Numbered from the stretch's first letter, positions 1-7,129 are shown. The stretch: 13,507 nucleotides of DNA from DATLXH01 sp035576005 (GCA_035576005.1 DATLXH010000088.1:1-13507); one strand, 5' to 3'. Program-made: numbers and translations. Notes: generated by a model from the sequence alone, not told the origin.

Positions 1-86
1 TCCTGGAGCTCGGTCAGGAAACGATCGTCAAGTGTCTTTACGCTGAGACGGTCGAGTTCCGTCCTTTTCGGTCGCGTCGAACCCAT
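1..86 (-). CDS. Partial unidentified gene, N-terminal 28 codons only
   Basis: An open frame reads leftward from an ATG at 86-84 and runs off the window without a stop. The visible product starts MGSTRPKRTELDRLSVKT and continues with a charged, probably helical stretch ending FLTELQ. What supports it as a real start is a strong Shine-Dalgarno sequence, AGGAGG (minus strand, plus positions 96-101), 9 nt upstream of the ATG. The fragment is too short to name a family: no domain or catalytic motif is visible. It is transcribed divergently from polA, with the repeat block at 131-397 lying between them. The next ATG upstream on the same strand, at 91-89, gives a frame that closes quickly and is a worse choice. 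Confidence 0.6.
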   Translation of the reverse strand, partial: MGSTRPKRTELDRLSVKTLDDRFLTELQ

Positions 87-95
87 AGCATGCCC

Positions 96-101
96 CCTCC
101 T
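96..101 (-). promoter_or_regulatory. Shine-Dalgarno site of the partial minus-strand gene
   Basis: A perfect AGGAGG on the minus strand lies 9 nt before the ATG at 86. It is the main reason to accept the short open frame at the window edge as a gene. It also contrasts with polA, cysK and plsY, which have no such site. Confidence 0.65.
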
Positions 102-114
102 GATTCTGAAAGGT

Positions 115-126
115 TGCCATATGGCA
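115..126. promoter_or_regulatory. 12-bp perfect palindrome TGCCATATGGCA
   Basis: A perfect dyad lies 29 bp upstream of the minus-strand start codon at 86, within the region expected to hold that gene's promoter. The size and position would suit an operator for a dimeric regulator, but nothing else supports a function and chance cannot be excluded. Confidence 0.25.
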
Positions 127-130
127 CCAT

Positions 131-320
131 GGGAGGGGCGAATCCCTCTCCCCGGCGGGGAGAGGGTGGTCGCGTAAGCGACCGGAGAGGGGCCGCGAGA
201 GATACGATGACCTCGCCCTTTCCGACGGACTGGCGAGACTTTCACGCCCCTCTCCCTGCTTCGCTTCGCTCGCTTCCCTCTCCCCGCGGGGGAGAGGGAT
301 ACGCCCCTTCGGGGCTCAAC
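131..320. repeat. REPIN-like doublet of palindromic repeats
   Basis: Two related units face each other. The left unit begins near 143 with an 11-bp-stem palindrome (144-166, CCCTCTCCCC facing GGGGAGAGGG). A second hairpin follows (168-173 pairing with 178-183, loop GTAA), then GGAGAGGGGC. The right unit, read on the minus strand from about 301, has the same order: the CCCTCTCCCC/GGGGAGAGGG palindrome, a spacer rich in GCGA, then GGAGAGGGGC. Beyond it is a small GC hairpin (303-307 with 311-315). Two inverted REP-type units around a short spacer is the architecture known as REPIN. The segment 213-320 recurs in inverted orientation at 13400-13507. No REP-associated tyrosine transposase is in this window. 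Confidence 0.75.
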
Positions 321-362
321 AATGTCAGTGATCAGAATGGACCGGAGTAGAAGCTTGCGAGG

Positions 363-397
363 TCCCTCGTCCCTCGCCCCTCACGTCCTCACGCCCA
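363..397. repeat. Short degenerate heptanucleotide array
   Basis: Five consecutive 7-mers can be read: TCCCTCG, TCCCTCG, CCCCTCA, CGTCCTC, ACGCCCA. The first two are identical and the array decays to the right. It lies between the REPIN-like block and the polA promoter. The 7-nt step matches the period of the heptad hairpin at 7541-7649, although the core sequence differs. Confidence 0.45.
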
Positions 398-468
398 GGC
401 TCGGGATGACGCGCTGCGTGTTGGTAGAGGGGCTGTCGGTCGAAACAAGGCCTCTCGGGACCTGGCCG

Positions 469-474
469 TATAAT
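469..474 (+). promoter_or_regulatory. -10 box TATAAT of polA
   Basis: A perfect TATAAT ends 10 nt before the polA ATG. Transcription would start at about 481-485, giving a leaderless or near-leaderless mRNA. This agrees with the absence of any purine-rich Shine-Dalgarno sequence before the ATG. No good -35 match is visible 16-18 bp upstream. Confidence 0.55.
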
Positions 475-484
475 CCGCCGCCAC

Positions 485-3121
485 ATGAGTGAGAAGACCC
501 TGTTCCTCGTCGATGGCTCGAACAATATTTATCGGAGCTACTTTGCGATTCGTGGACTGACGAATTCCTCCGGCCTTGCCACAAACGCCGTCTACGGCTT
601 CACCATGATGCTGCGCAAGATGCTGCGGGATCACAAGCCCCACTCTGTTGCTGTGGCCTTCGACGTGAGCGGCTCGACCCACCGGCAGGAGCAGTTCGCT
701 GATTACAAGAAAGACCGCAAGCCAATGCCTGACGATCTCTCCATTCAGATTCCTCTGGCCCGCGAGGTTCTTGCCGGTTTCGGCATCCCGGTCATCGGCG
801 TGACGGACTACGAGGCCGACGATCTGCTCGGCTCACTCGCCTGCGAGGCTCAGCGGCGCGGGTACCGCGTCGTAATCGCAACGTCAGACAAGGACTTCTT
901 CCAACTCGTGGGAGACGGAATCTTCGTCTATCACACAGGCCGGGAGATCCTCTACGACGCGGAGGGAGTCAGGGAGGTGTTCGGGCTGCCTCCCGACAAG
1001 GTTCTCGACGTGATGGCGATCTGGGGCGACGCCATCGACAATATCCCCGGTGTTCCGGGGATCGGCGAGAAGGGAGCGAAATCCCTGATTACCGAGTTCG
1101 GAAGTTTGGACAACCTTCTCGCCAACCTGGAGCAGGTGAAAAAAACTTCCCATCGGAAAGCGCTCGAAACTTTTAGCGATCAGGCCAGGATGTCGCGCGA
1201 TCTTGCGCGCATCAAGTGCGACCTTCCCATCGACGTCGACTTCACGCAGTACGAGTTGGGAGAGCCCGATCGCGCGAAGCTCCACGAGATTTTTACCCGC
1301 CTCGAGTTCGCCGCCCTCTCACAGGAGTTCGTTCCCGAGCAACCGGCAGCGAAGCGTGACTACCGACTCATCACCTCACGCATCGAGCTCGACGCGTTTC
1401 TCAGCCGGTCCGAAGGCGCAGTGGCAATCCATGCCGAGCCCCTCACCGCGGATTCCATTTCCCCGATCGCTGCTGTTGCCGTCTCACTCGAGCGCGGTGC
1501 GTCAGCGATCATCCCAGTTCTCCCGGCACTCGGCGGATCCGAGCAACTCAAAGACGGGATCGCGGAGCTGCTCAGATCAGGCCGAATGATCGCGGCTCAC
1601 GACATGAAGACACAGGTCAGGCGTCTGGTCGCCGAAGGGCTGCCACGGCCGCAAAGCTTCGCCGACACGATGATCATGTCTTACGTACTCAATCCCGGAC
1701 TGGCGTCTCATCTCCTCGCAAACATCGCGGCGGAGCGCCTTGGCATGAGCATCCAGTCCCGAAAAGATCTCGCGAAATCCTCGCCTACCCTCACCTTCGA
1801 TCCCGCATGGATCTCCTATCTGGGCGAAAAGTCCGACGCCACCATCACGCTCCTCGAACGCCTCTCAACAGAGCTGGACAAGGATACGGCGCTCGAGTCC
1901 ATTTACGAAACGATCGAGCGGCCTCTGATCGCGATCCTGGCCTCGATCGAAGAGCGAGGGATCGGCATCGACACGGGCCTGCTCGAGACGATGTCCACAA
2001 CCATCGGCGCACAGCTGGACGAGCTGGAGCGGAAGATCTACGCCGAAGCGGGCCAGGAATTCAACATCAACTCCCCCTCGCAACTGGCAACGATTCTCTT
2101 TGAAAAACTGCAATATCCAGTCCTCAAGAAGACGCAGAAGACGAAGAGCTCATCCACCGGCGTCGAGGTACTCAACGAGCTGGCCAGCTATGGATACGCG
2201 GTCCCGAAACTGATCGTCGAGCACCGGGAGCTTCACAAGCTCAAGTCCACGTACCTCGATGCACTGCCGCAGCTGGTTGGGAGCGATGGACGGCTGCATA
2301 CCTCGTTCAATCAGGCGGTCGCTTCGACCGGCAGGCTCTCGTCATCCGACCCTAACCTCCAGAACATCCCGATCCGGACCCAGCAGGGCCGCGAGATCAG
2401 ACGCGCGTTCCGGGCCGACGAAGGCAACGTCCTACTGGCCGCCGATTACTCTCAGATTGAGCTGCGGATCCTTGCGCACATCACCCAGGACGCAGGCCTG
2501 ATCGAGGCATTCAATCGCGGGGCGGACATTCACCGGTCCACCGCCGCGAAGATTTTCAATGTGATGGAGCCGCTCGTCACCACCGAGCAGCGTCGCGCAG
2601 CGAAGACGATCAACTTCGGAGTCCTGTACGGAATGTCGGCATTCCGCCTGTCGAACGAGCTCGGCATCTCGGGAACCGAGGCGAAGAATTTCATCGAGGC
2701 GTACTTCGGTCGCTACCCACGGATTCGCGAGTATCTCGACAAAACTCTCGACGAGGCGCGAAGCACAGGAAAGGTTACGACGTTGCTGGGCCGGGTGAGG
2801 TACATCCCGGAGATTCACAACCGTTCCTGGACCGTGCGAGGCAACGCAGAACGCATGGCAACCAATGCACCGATCCAGGGGACGGCAGCAGACTTGCTCA
2901 AGCTCGCCATGATCGCGCTCGACGCCAGGTTAAAAAGTGAAGCGCCTCGCTCGGCCATGATCCTTACGGTTCACGACGAGATCGTGATCGAAGGTCCTGA
3001 GAGCGAGATCGAGAATATCGAGTCGATCGTGAAGGGCACCATGGAAGGGATCTACCCTATGTCGGTCCCCCTGGCGGTCGACACAGGATGGGGCAGAAGC
3101 TGGTACGAGGCCAAACAATAG
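485..3121 (+). CDS. polA: DNA polymerase I
   Basis: This 878-residue family A polymerase fills gaps and removes primers in replication and repair. The N-terminal 5' nuclease covers residues 1-285: D10, D60, YEADD 109-113, TSDKD 133-137, and the helix-hairpin-helix segment after D181. The central 3'-5' exonuclease fold (about 292-465) has lost its metal ligands. The exo I site reads H316-A-E318 instead of D-x-E, exo II has Q377 for the Asp, and exo III reads Y445-LGE-K449 instead of Y-xxx-D. The polymerase domain is intact: motif A DYSQIELR 654-661, motif B with K707, F711 and Y715, and motif C VHDE 829-832. It should therefore lack proofreading, as Taq polymerase does. The ATG at 485 fits the conserved FLVDGSN start and lies just below a TATAAT box. 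Length is typical. Confidence 0.98.
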   Translation: MSEKTLFLVDGSNNIYRSYFAIRGLTNSSGLATNAVYGFTMMLRKMLRDHKPHSVAVAFDVSGSTHRQEQFADYKKDRKPMPDDLSIQIPLAREVLAGFGIPVIGVTDYEADDLLGSLACEAQRRGYRVVIATSDKDFFQLVGDGIFVYHTGREILYDAEGVREVFGLPPDKVLDVMAIWGDAIDNIPGVPGIGEKGAKSLITEFGSLDNLLANLEQVKKTSHRKALETFSDQARMSRDLARIKCDLPIDVDFTQYELGEPDRAKLHEIFTRLEFAALSQEFVPEQPAAKRDYRLITSRIELDAFLSRSEGAVAIHAEPLTADSISPIAAVAVSLERGASAIIPVLPALGGSEQLKDGIAELLRSGRMIAAHDMKTQVRRLVAEGLPRPQSFADTMIMSYVLNPGLASHLLANIAAERLGMSIQSRKDLAKSSPTLTFDPAWISYLGEKSDATITLLERLSTELDKDTALESIYETIERPLIAILASIEERGIGIDTGLLETMSTTIGAQLDELERKIYAEAGQEFNINSPSQLATILFEKLQYPVLKKTQKTKSSSTGVEVLNELASYGYAVPKLIVEHRELHKLKSTYLDALPQLVGSDGRLHTSFNQAVASTGRLSSSDPNLQNIPIRTQQGREIRRAFRADEGNVLLAADYSQIELRILAHITQDAGLIEAFNRGADIHRSTAAKIFNVMEPLVTTEQRRAAKTINFGVLYGMSAFRLSNELGISGTEAKNFIEAYFGRYPRIREYLDKTLDEARSTGKVTTLLGRVRYIPEIHNRSWTVRGNAERMATNAPIQGTAADLLKLAMIALDARLKSEAPRSAMILTVHDEIVIEGPESEIENIESIVKGTMEGIYPMSVPLAVDTGWGRSWYEAKQ

Positions 3122-3123
3122 AA

Positions 3124-4005
3124 ATGCAAATTCATCGGACCGCTGCCGCTCTCGTGATCGCGATGTTTGCGCTGGTCGCCTGCTCCCAGGATCGTGCGGC
3201 TCCGGAGGCGATAAAGCCGCCGGCGGAGGCCGCCGCCGGCACAGAGAGAACAACAGAGAGAACAGCAGATGGTCCCCAGGTTGAGGCCACCCTCATCACC
3301 GTCCGAACGGTGACACTTCCCGGAGTTCGTGAATTCAGCCACCAGACTGTGGTCGCCGAGGGGAAAGTGCGAATGAGTGACGAGGTCGATCGCTGGCGCC
3401 TGTTCGACCTTGAACAGGACACGGTCACCTGGGTAGACGACGTAGCGAAAACGTATCGTACTCATCGAGGCGACGCGCTCCGCAGGGAAGCAACCGCGAC
3501 AGCAGAGTCGTCGCTGCCGCACGGCCTCAGGGAAGCCGAGTGGTTCCGCACCGGCGCACAGCGAAACATCGCGGGCGTCAATGCGCAGCAATACGTGATC
3601 AAAATCGGTGCTTACAATCGCCAGCTCTGGGTTGGATCCCTGCCCCGTGTGCCTGGGAAGTTTCTCTCTCTCGCCTTCGCTTCCGATATGAACAAGGGTC
3701 CCTACCGGGGACTCATGCGGAAAGCGATGCCCGCGATGATCGCCCTCGAGGGCTTCATCATGTTCGACCGATCCGACATGCAGGTGGGGCGCGACTCGCT
3801 TTCCATCGAACGCACTGTTACGAAGGTCGAGCAGGGAAGAGTTTCCCGCGCATGGCTCGCGATCCCTTCCGGCTACCGGGACGCCGAAAGCAATCCGGCT
3901 ACAAGACCTTCCGCTGATCGCCAATCCGCTTCGTCGCGCCAATCCGGTCGAGATGCTCGAGGAGCGGGATCGCAATCTTCCGAGACAACCCGAACAGCTC
4001 CTTGA
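3124..4005 (+). CDS. Predicted lipoprotein of unknown function
   Basis: This 293-residue protein starts 2 nt after the polA stop. I chose ATG 3124 because it gives a clean lipoprotein signal: basic start, hydrophobic stretch 7-19, and lipobox ALVAC with C20 as the lipidated residue. A longer start at 3088 would place polA-overlapping residues before the signal. After a Pro/Ala/Thr-rich linker (about 23-50), residues 52-250 look like a beta-rich periplasmic domain with repeated strands (TLITVRTV, TVTWVDDVAKTYRTH, QQYVIKIG, ending WLAIPSGY). This resembles DUF4412-type proteins, but I cannot assign a family firmly. The last 35 residues (259-293), rich in Ser, Arg, Ala and Thr, are read antisense through the 3' end of selB and look like run-on rather than a domain. 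It is probably cotranscribed with polA, with no functional link apparent. Confidence 0.8.
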   Translation: MQIHRTAAALVIAMFALVACSQDRAAPEAIKPPAEAAAGTERTTERTADGPQVEATLITVRTVTLPGVREFSHQTVVAEGKVRMSDEVDRWRLFDLEQDTVTWVDDVAKTYRTHRGDALRREATATAESSLPHGLREAEWFRTGAQRNIAGVNAQQYVIKIGAYNRQLWVGSLPRVPGKFLSLAFASDMNKGPYRGLMRKAMPAMIALEGFIMFDRSDMQVGRDSLSIERTVTKVEQGRVSRAWLAIPSGYRDAESNPATRPSADRQSASSRQSGRDARGAGSQSSETTRTAP

Positions 4006-5803
4006 ATTGCCCCACGTCGATTGTCTCCCCCTGATGCCGCGCCAGCGCCTCTCTGGTTGCCGCCAGTGCGTTGCGGTGAAGGTAGATGCCGTCTGCGAGT
4101 CTCACAAGGACGTCGGTCTTGACGAGGTAAGAAACGACGCCCTCGATTGTCTTGGGCTTCTGCGCAATCGCGCGGATCAATTCTGAGACGGGAGGAGGCT
4201 TGAGGCCGCCCTCAGCAAATCGCGCGGCGATCATCTGCGCGAGGTCGCCTTCGACACCACCGAGCAATCGCGATCGGCCCGGTATGTCGACGAGATCCCC
4301 CGAGATGGCGATGATCTTCTGCCCCATCAGGTCCTGCATGAGGAAGTTGAGCAGTCCGGGATCGATCTCTCGCGGGAAGAGCTTCTGGATCAGCTCGCTC
4401 TTCGGGATCCCGAGAACCAGCCGGTTACGTTCGAAATAGTGCCCGAGCAGCTCCATTGCTTTTCTTCTGAGCTCGTCGATGGCGCCCGTGTGAATCCAGC
4501 GGGCGCCTCGCTCGGCCTCGATGAGGTTAACAGGAGGCTGCTGCTGCAGCGTTTTGGAGATCTCGCGTGCGCGCAGTCCGGTCCGTTGCTGAAGATCCGC
4601 CAGTGAGATGCCGTGAATTCCACCAAGCTTTGCGAGTATCTCCAGCCGTTCGCTCAGAGTCCCGTCTCGCAGGGTCTCGAAGATTTCAGTCCTGGTTCCG
4701 CGACTCAACTTCCCAAGGTGAGGATCGAGGATGACACCCCCGCCGATTGTGGTGGATGGCGAGTATCGTCTGACTACGAATCGATCACCAGCGAGAGCGG
4801 CCACCGGACTCTCGAGCCGGAGCTGAACAAACGACCGCGAGCCCGGCTGGAGCGGCGAGCTGCTGCCGTCGACGATACGAAATGAAGCGAGCAGCTCGGA
4901 CGCAAAATGATGGAGGCGGATTCGCGCACCCTCTTTCAGAGGAGAGGATTCGGGAAGCAGGTGAAGCTCGGCCGTCACGATCTGCGTCGTACGGAGCGTT
5001 CCCGGTAGTACAACCTGTTGCCCGCGAGCCAGGTCGTCGAGAGGGACATCGGGCAGGTTGATGGACGTCCGCTCCCCTGCCAGGGCGCGATCGCGCGAGG
5101 AGCCGTGGACCTGGATGTTGCGCGCACGGCTTCTGGCACCCGTTGGCAGTATCTCGACTTCGCCGTCCGTCGGCAGCGATCCGCTCAAACACGTTCCGGT
5201 GACGACCGATCCGAAACCTTTCATGGTGAACGCGCGATCGATGGGAAGCCGAAACAACTTCTTCTCGACCTCGCGGTCAGGAAGATTGCGGACTGACTTA
5301 GAGATGGCAGTCCGGAGCTGTTCCATCCCGTCACCGCTCATCGCGCTGACTTCCACGACTGCTTTCCCGTCGAGGAAGCTTCCCCGCGTGAGGTCATCCA
5401 CTTCGAGACGAACCAGATCGAGCGTTTCCCGATCCGCGAGATCGCTCTTGGTGATCGCAACCAGACCTTCGGTAACGCCGAGCATCCTGCAGATCGCAAA
5501 ATGCTCGCGCGTCTGCGGTTTGATGGATTCGTCAGCGGCGACCACGAGCAGCACCGCGTCGATGCCTCCGACGCCAGCCAGCATGTTCCTGATGAAGCGC
5601 TCATGACCCGGGACGTCGATCAGACCAATCTGGAGGTCGTCGAGCCGGAGAAATGAGAACCCGAGATCGATCGTGATCCCGCGGCGCTTTTCTTCGGGGA
5701 GACGATCGCCGTGCACTCCGGTCAGCGCACGGACGAGTGCGGTCTTGCCATGGTCGATATGGCCGGCAGTTCCAATGACGCGACGTGTGAGCGGGGCTGG
5801 CAT
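3899..5803 (-). CDS. selB: Selenocysteine-specific translation elongation factor SelB
   Basis: This 634-residue GTPase carries selenocysteyl-tRNA(Sec) to UGA codons that are followed by a SECIS hairpin. The GTPase domain shows G1 GHIDHGKT 14-21, G2 GITIDLGF 42-49, G3 DVPGH 63-67, G4 TKSD 118-121 and G5 SAM 153-155. Beta-barrel domains 2 and 3 follow (about 180-365, with FTMKGFGSVVTGT 192-204). The C-terminal half (about 375-634) is the set of winged helices unique to SelB. The last of these carries the SRKIAIPLLEHLDRIGATKR signature at 607-626, the module that binds SECIS RNA. This C-terminal half separates SelB from EF-Tu. Length matches the family. selA, selD and selC are not in the window. 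No Shine-Dalgarno sequence is seen upstream, and the gene sits below an AT-rich gap. Its 3' end overlaps the convergent lipoprotein gene. Confidence 0.97.
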   Translation of the reverse strand: MPAPLTRRVIGTAGHIDHGKTALVRALTGVHGDRLPEEKRRGITIDLGFSFLRLDDLQIGLIDVPGHERFIRNMLAGVGGIDAVLLVVAADESIKPQTREHFAICRMLGVTEGLVAITKSDLADRETLDLVRLEVDDLTRGSFLDGKAVVEVSAMSGDGMEQLRTAISKSVRNLPDREVEKKLFRLPIDRAFTMKGFGSVVTGTCLSGSLPTDGEVEILPTGARSRARNIQVHGSSRDRALAGERTSINLPDVPLDDLARGQQVVLPGTLRTTQIVTAELHLLPESSPLKEGARIRLHHFASELLASFRIVDGSSSPLQPGSRSFVQLRLESPVAALAGDRFVVRRYSPSTTIGGGVILDPHLGKLSRGTRTEIFETLRDGTLSERLEILAKLGGIHGISLADLQQRTGLRAREISKTLQQQPPVNLIEAERGARWIHTGAIDELRRKAMELLGHYFERNRLVLGIPKSELIQKLFPREIDPGLLNFLMQDLMGQKIIAISGDLVDIPGRSRLLGGVEGDLAQMIAARFAEGGLKPPPVSELIRAIAQKPKTIEGVVSYLVKTDVLVRLADGIYLHRNALAATREALARHQGETIDVGQFKELFGLSRKIAIPLLEHLDRIGATKRIGDQRKVL

Positions 5804-5959
5804 GAGGTTATGACGTCCGAGATCGTTGACAATACGGATTTTAAAAATATCAGTATCTTAATACATAGCGATTATGATGGTGTTATTACTACCAATAAAT
5901 GAGTCTCATGAAAACCATGACAAACAGGACGGATGTCCAGTGACTGCGACACACTACAT
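5804..5959. other. AT-rich intergenic region upstream of selB
   Basis: This 156-bp gap between two minus-strand genes is markedly AT-rich from about 5828 to 5930, unlike the GC-rich surroundings. On the minus strand it offers TTGTCA (plus 5825-5830) followed 16 bp later by TAACCT, only 1 nt before the selB ATG, which is too close for a normal start site. It also has other AT-rich hexamers such as TAAGAT. It probably contains the selB promoter, but the exact boxes cannot be fixed. I looked for a selC tRNA here and saw none. Confidence 0.4.
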
Positions 5960-6823
5960 TCAAATACTGATTGCACGTGCCCGCTCCTCATAGGTCGCCG
6001 CCAGCTGTTCCGGGATCTCGACCCGCTGGCCGAGCATCCGCTTGAGCTCGAGCCCGTTAAGCACTGCCTGACCTCGGAAGTGGTTGTTCGTAATCACGTA
6101 TGTCTCCGCCGCCACGTCCATTGTCCTGATTCTGTCGACCCATGGCTCGAGCTCTTTCCGCGAGTACAGGTAGTCGTAACGTTCCCAGCTCTCGCTGTGA
6201 GCAAACCACTTTTCGTAGTTCCGACCGTGAAAGCGGACGTAACCAAGAGCGTTCGTCAGAATGTCAGACGGGGCGATCGACGCATCGAAGAGTGGTTGGT
6301 CGATGTTCACGAGGCCTGCGTCGCTCGCTGTTAGGAATTCGCGAAAATCCACTCGATCGAAACTTGCATGCCTGACCTCGATCGCTTTCGGGTAGCCGGC
6401 AAAGTCGGTGAAGAGCCTGCGAAGCCGAAGTTGCGAGGTCTCGTCCCACTTGAAGCTCCAGGGAAACTGAATGAGCAACGCCCCTAAAAGCCCTGCATCC
6501 TGAAGAACGTCGAGATAGGCACGGAACATCGAGACATCATCGGCGCCGGGCTGCTTGTCGTGGGTAAAGCCGCGGAACAATTTGGTCGTGAACCTGAAAT
6601 TGCGATTCGACTCGACCCGGCGCGACCAGCTCTTTGCGTGAGCAACCGGCGGGACCCGATAGAAGGGAGAGTTGATCTCGATCGTATCGAAGTAGTGCGA
6701 GAGAAAGCCGAGCGGGTCGAACTTCCGAGTATGCTTCGGGTAAACGGTCCCTTTCCAATCTTCGTAGCTCCATCCTGCGGGGCCGACGCGGATTACGCTG
6801 GAGTCCTGATCCGGTGTCGGCAC
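5960..6823 (-). CDS. DUF72 (YecE-like) family protein
   Basis: This 287-residue protein belongs to the DUF72 family, predicted TIM-barrel proteins found across bacteria whose reaction is not established. Recognisable family signatures in order are GPAGWSYEDWKG (14-25), EINSPFYRVP (49-58), KLFRGFTH (81-88), LIQFPWSFK (117-125), IEVRHASF (148-155), YVRFHGRN (195-202) and ITNNHFRGQAVLN (244-256). The full length is present with no truncation. I chose the GTG at 6823 because GAGGAG lies 10 nt upstream and the conserved core begins at residue 11. It is divergent from the zinc-ribbon gene and runs in the same direction as selB, 156 bp away. No function can be inferred from the neighbours. Confidence 0.92.
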   Translation of the reverse strand: MPTPDQDSSVIRVGPAGWSYEDWKGTVYPKHTRKFDPLGFLSHYFDTIEINSPFYRVPPVAHAKSWSRRVESNRNFRFTTKLFRGFTHDKQPGADDVSMFRAYLDVLQDAGLLGALLIQFPWSFKWDETSQLRLRRLFTDFAGYPKAIEVRHASFDRVDFREFLTASDAGLVNIDQPLFDASIAPSDILTNALGYVRFHGRNYEKWFAHSESWERYDYLYSRKELEPWVDRIRTMDVAAETYVITNNHFRGQAVLNGLELKRMLGQRVEIPEQLAATYEERARAISI

Positions 6824-6833
6824 GGCAGCTCAG

Positions 6834-6839
6834 CTCCTC
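6834..6839 (-). promoter_or_regulatory. Shine-Dalgarno site of the DUF72 gene
   Basis: GAGGAG on the minus strand lies 10 nt before the GTG at 6823. It decides the choice of that non-ATG start. Confidence 0.6.
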
Positions 6840-6878
6840 GGACGCGAGACCATGGTCGAAGGCGATGTCCGGAGATCC

Positions 6879-6918
6879 CGAAAGAGCTCACAAGTTATTC
6901 TCATCATTAGCTCTTTCG
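6879..6918. repeat. 10-bp inverted repeat with 20-nt loop
   Basis: CGAAAGAGCT at 6879-6888 is matched exactly by AGCTCTTTCG at 6909-6918. No T-run follows on either strand, so it is not an intrinsic terminator. It lies 56-95 bp upstream of the DUF72 start codon, where an operator or an mRNA-leader hairpin could sit. Confidence 0.5.
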
Positions 6919-7124
6919 TTGCCTTCCCCGGGCACATATGCTAAAAGCGGCTTACAGAAACCAGACAATTTGATGGACCACTCCGGCATGTTTTACTGCT
7001 CGATTTGTATCCTGAGGAAGGGGGTTGATCGCGACCTCACCTAACTCGTTATTCCTTGCGGGGAGACGTCGCGGCACCCCGCACCAGCCGACGCTGCGGC
7101 ATTCATTTTCCGGTAACAGACTTC

Positions 7125-7129
7125 AGGAG
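7125..7129 (+). promoter_or_regulatory. Shine-Dalgarno site of the zinc-ribbon gene
   Basis: AGGAG lies 11 nt before the ATG at 7141. It supports that start and implies a transcript with a real 5' leader. Confidence 0.6.

Noticed and set aside
131..320. CRISPR array or MITE with target-site duplication
   Set aside because: The units are inverted rather than direct repeats with unique spacers, and no flanking duplication or terminal inverted repeat of insertion-sequence type is visible.
90..350. 86-codon open frame through the repeat block
   Set aside because: It is made of the palindromic repeats themselves, which explains its Pro/Arg/Gly-rich product.
3052..3975. 307-codon open frame on the minus strand opposite polA and the lipoprotein gene
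   Set aside because: Its product is Arg/Ser/His-rich with no domain or ribosome site, and it lies opposite a frame with a clean lipoprotein signal and polA's conserved C-terminus.
5804..5959. Possible selC (tRNA-Sec) beside selB
   Set aside because: No T-arm, long variable arm or acceptor pairing could be found on either strand.
6814..7044. 76-codon open frame in the divergent intergenic region
   Set aside because: It starts inside the DUF72 start region, lacks a ribosome site and has no recognisable pattern.
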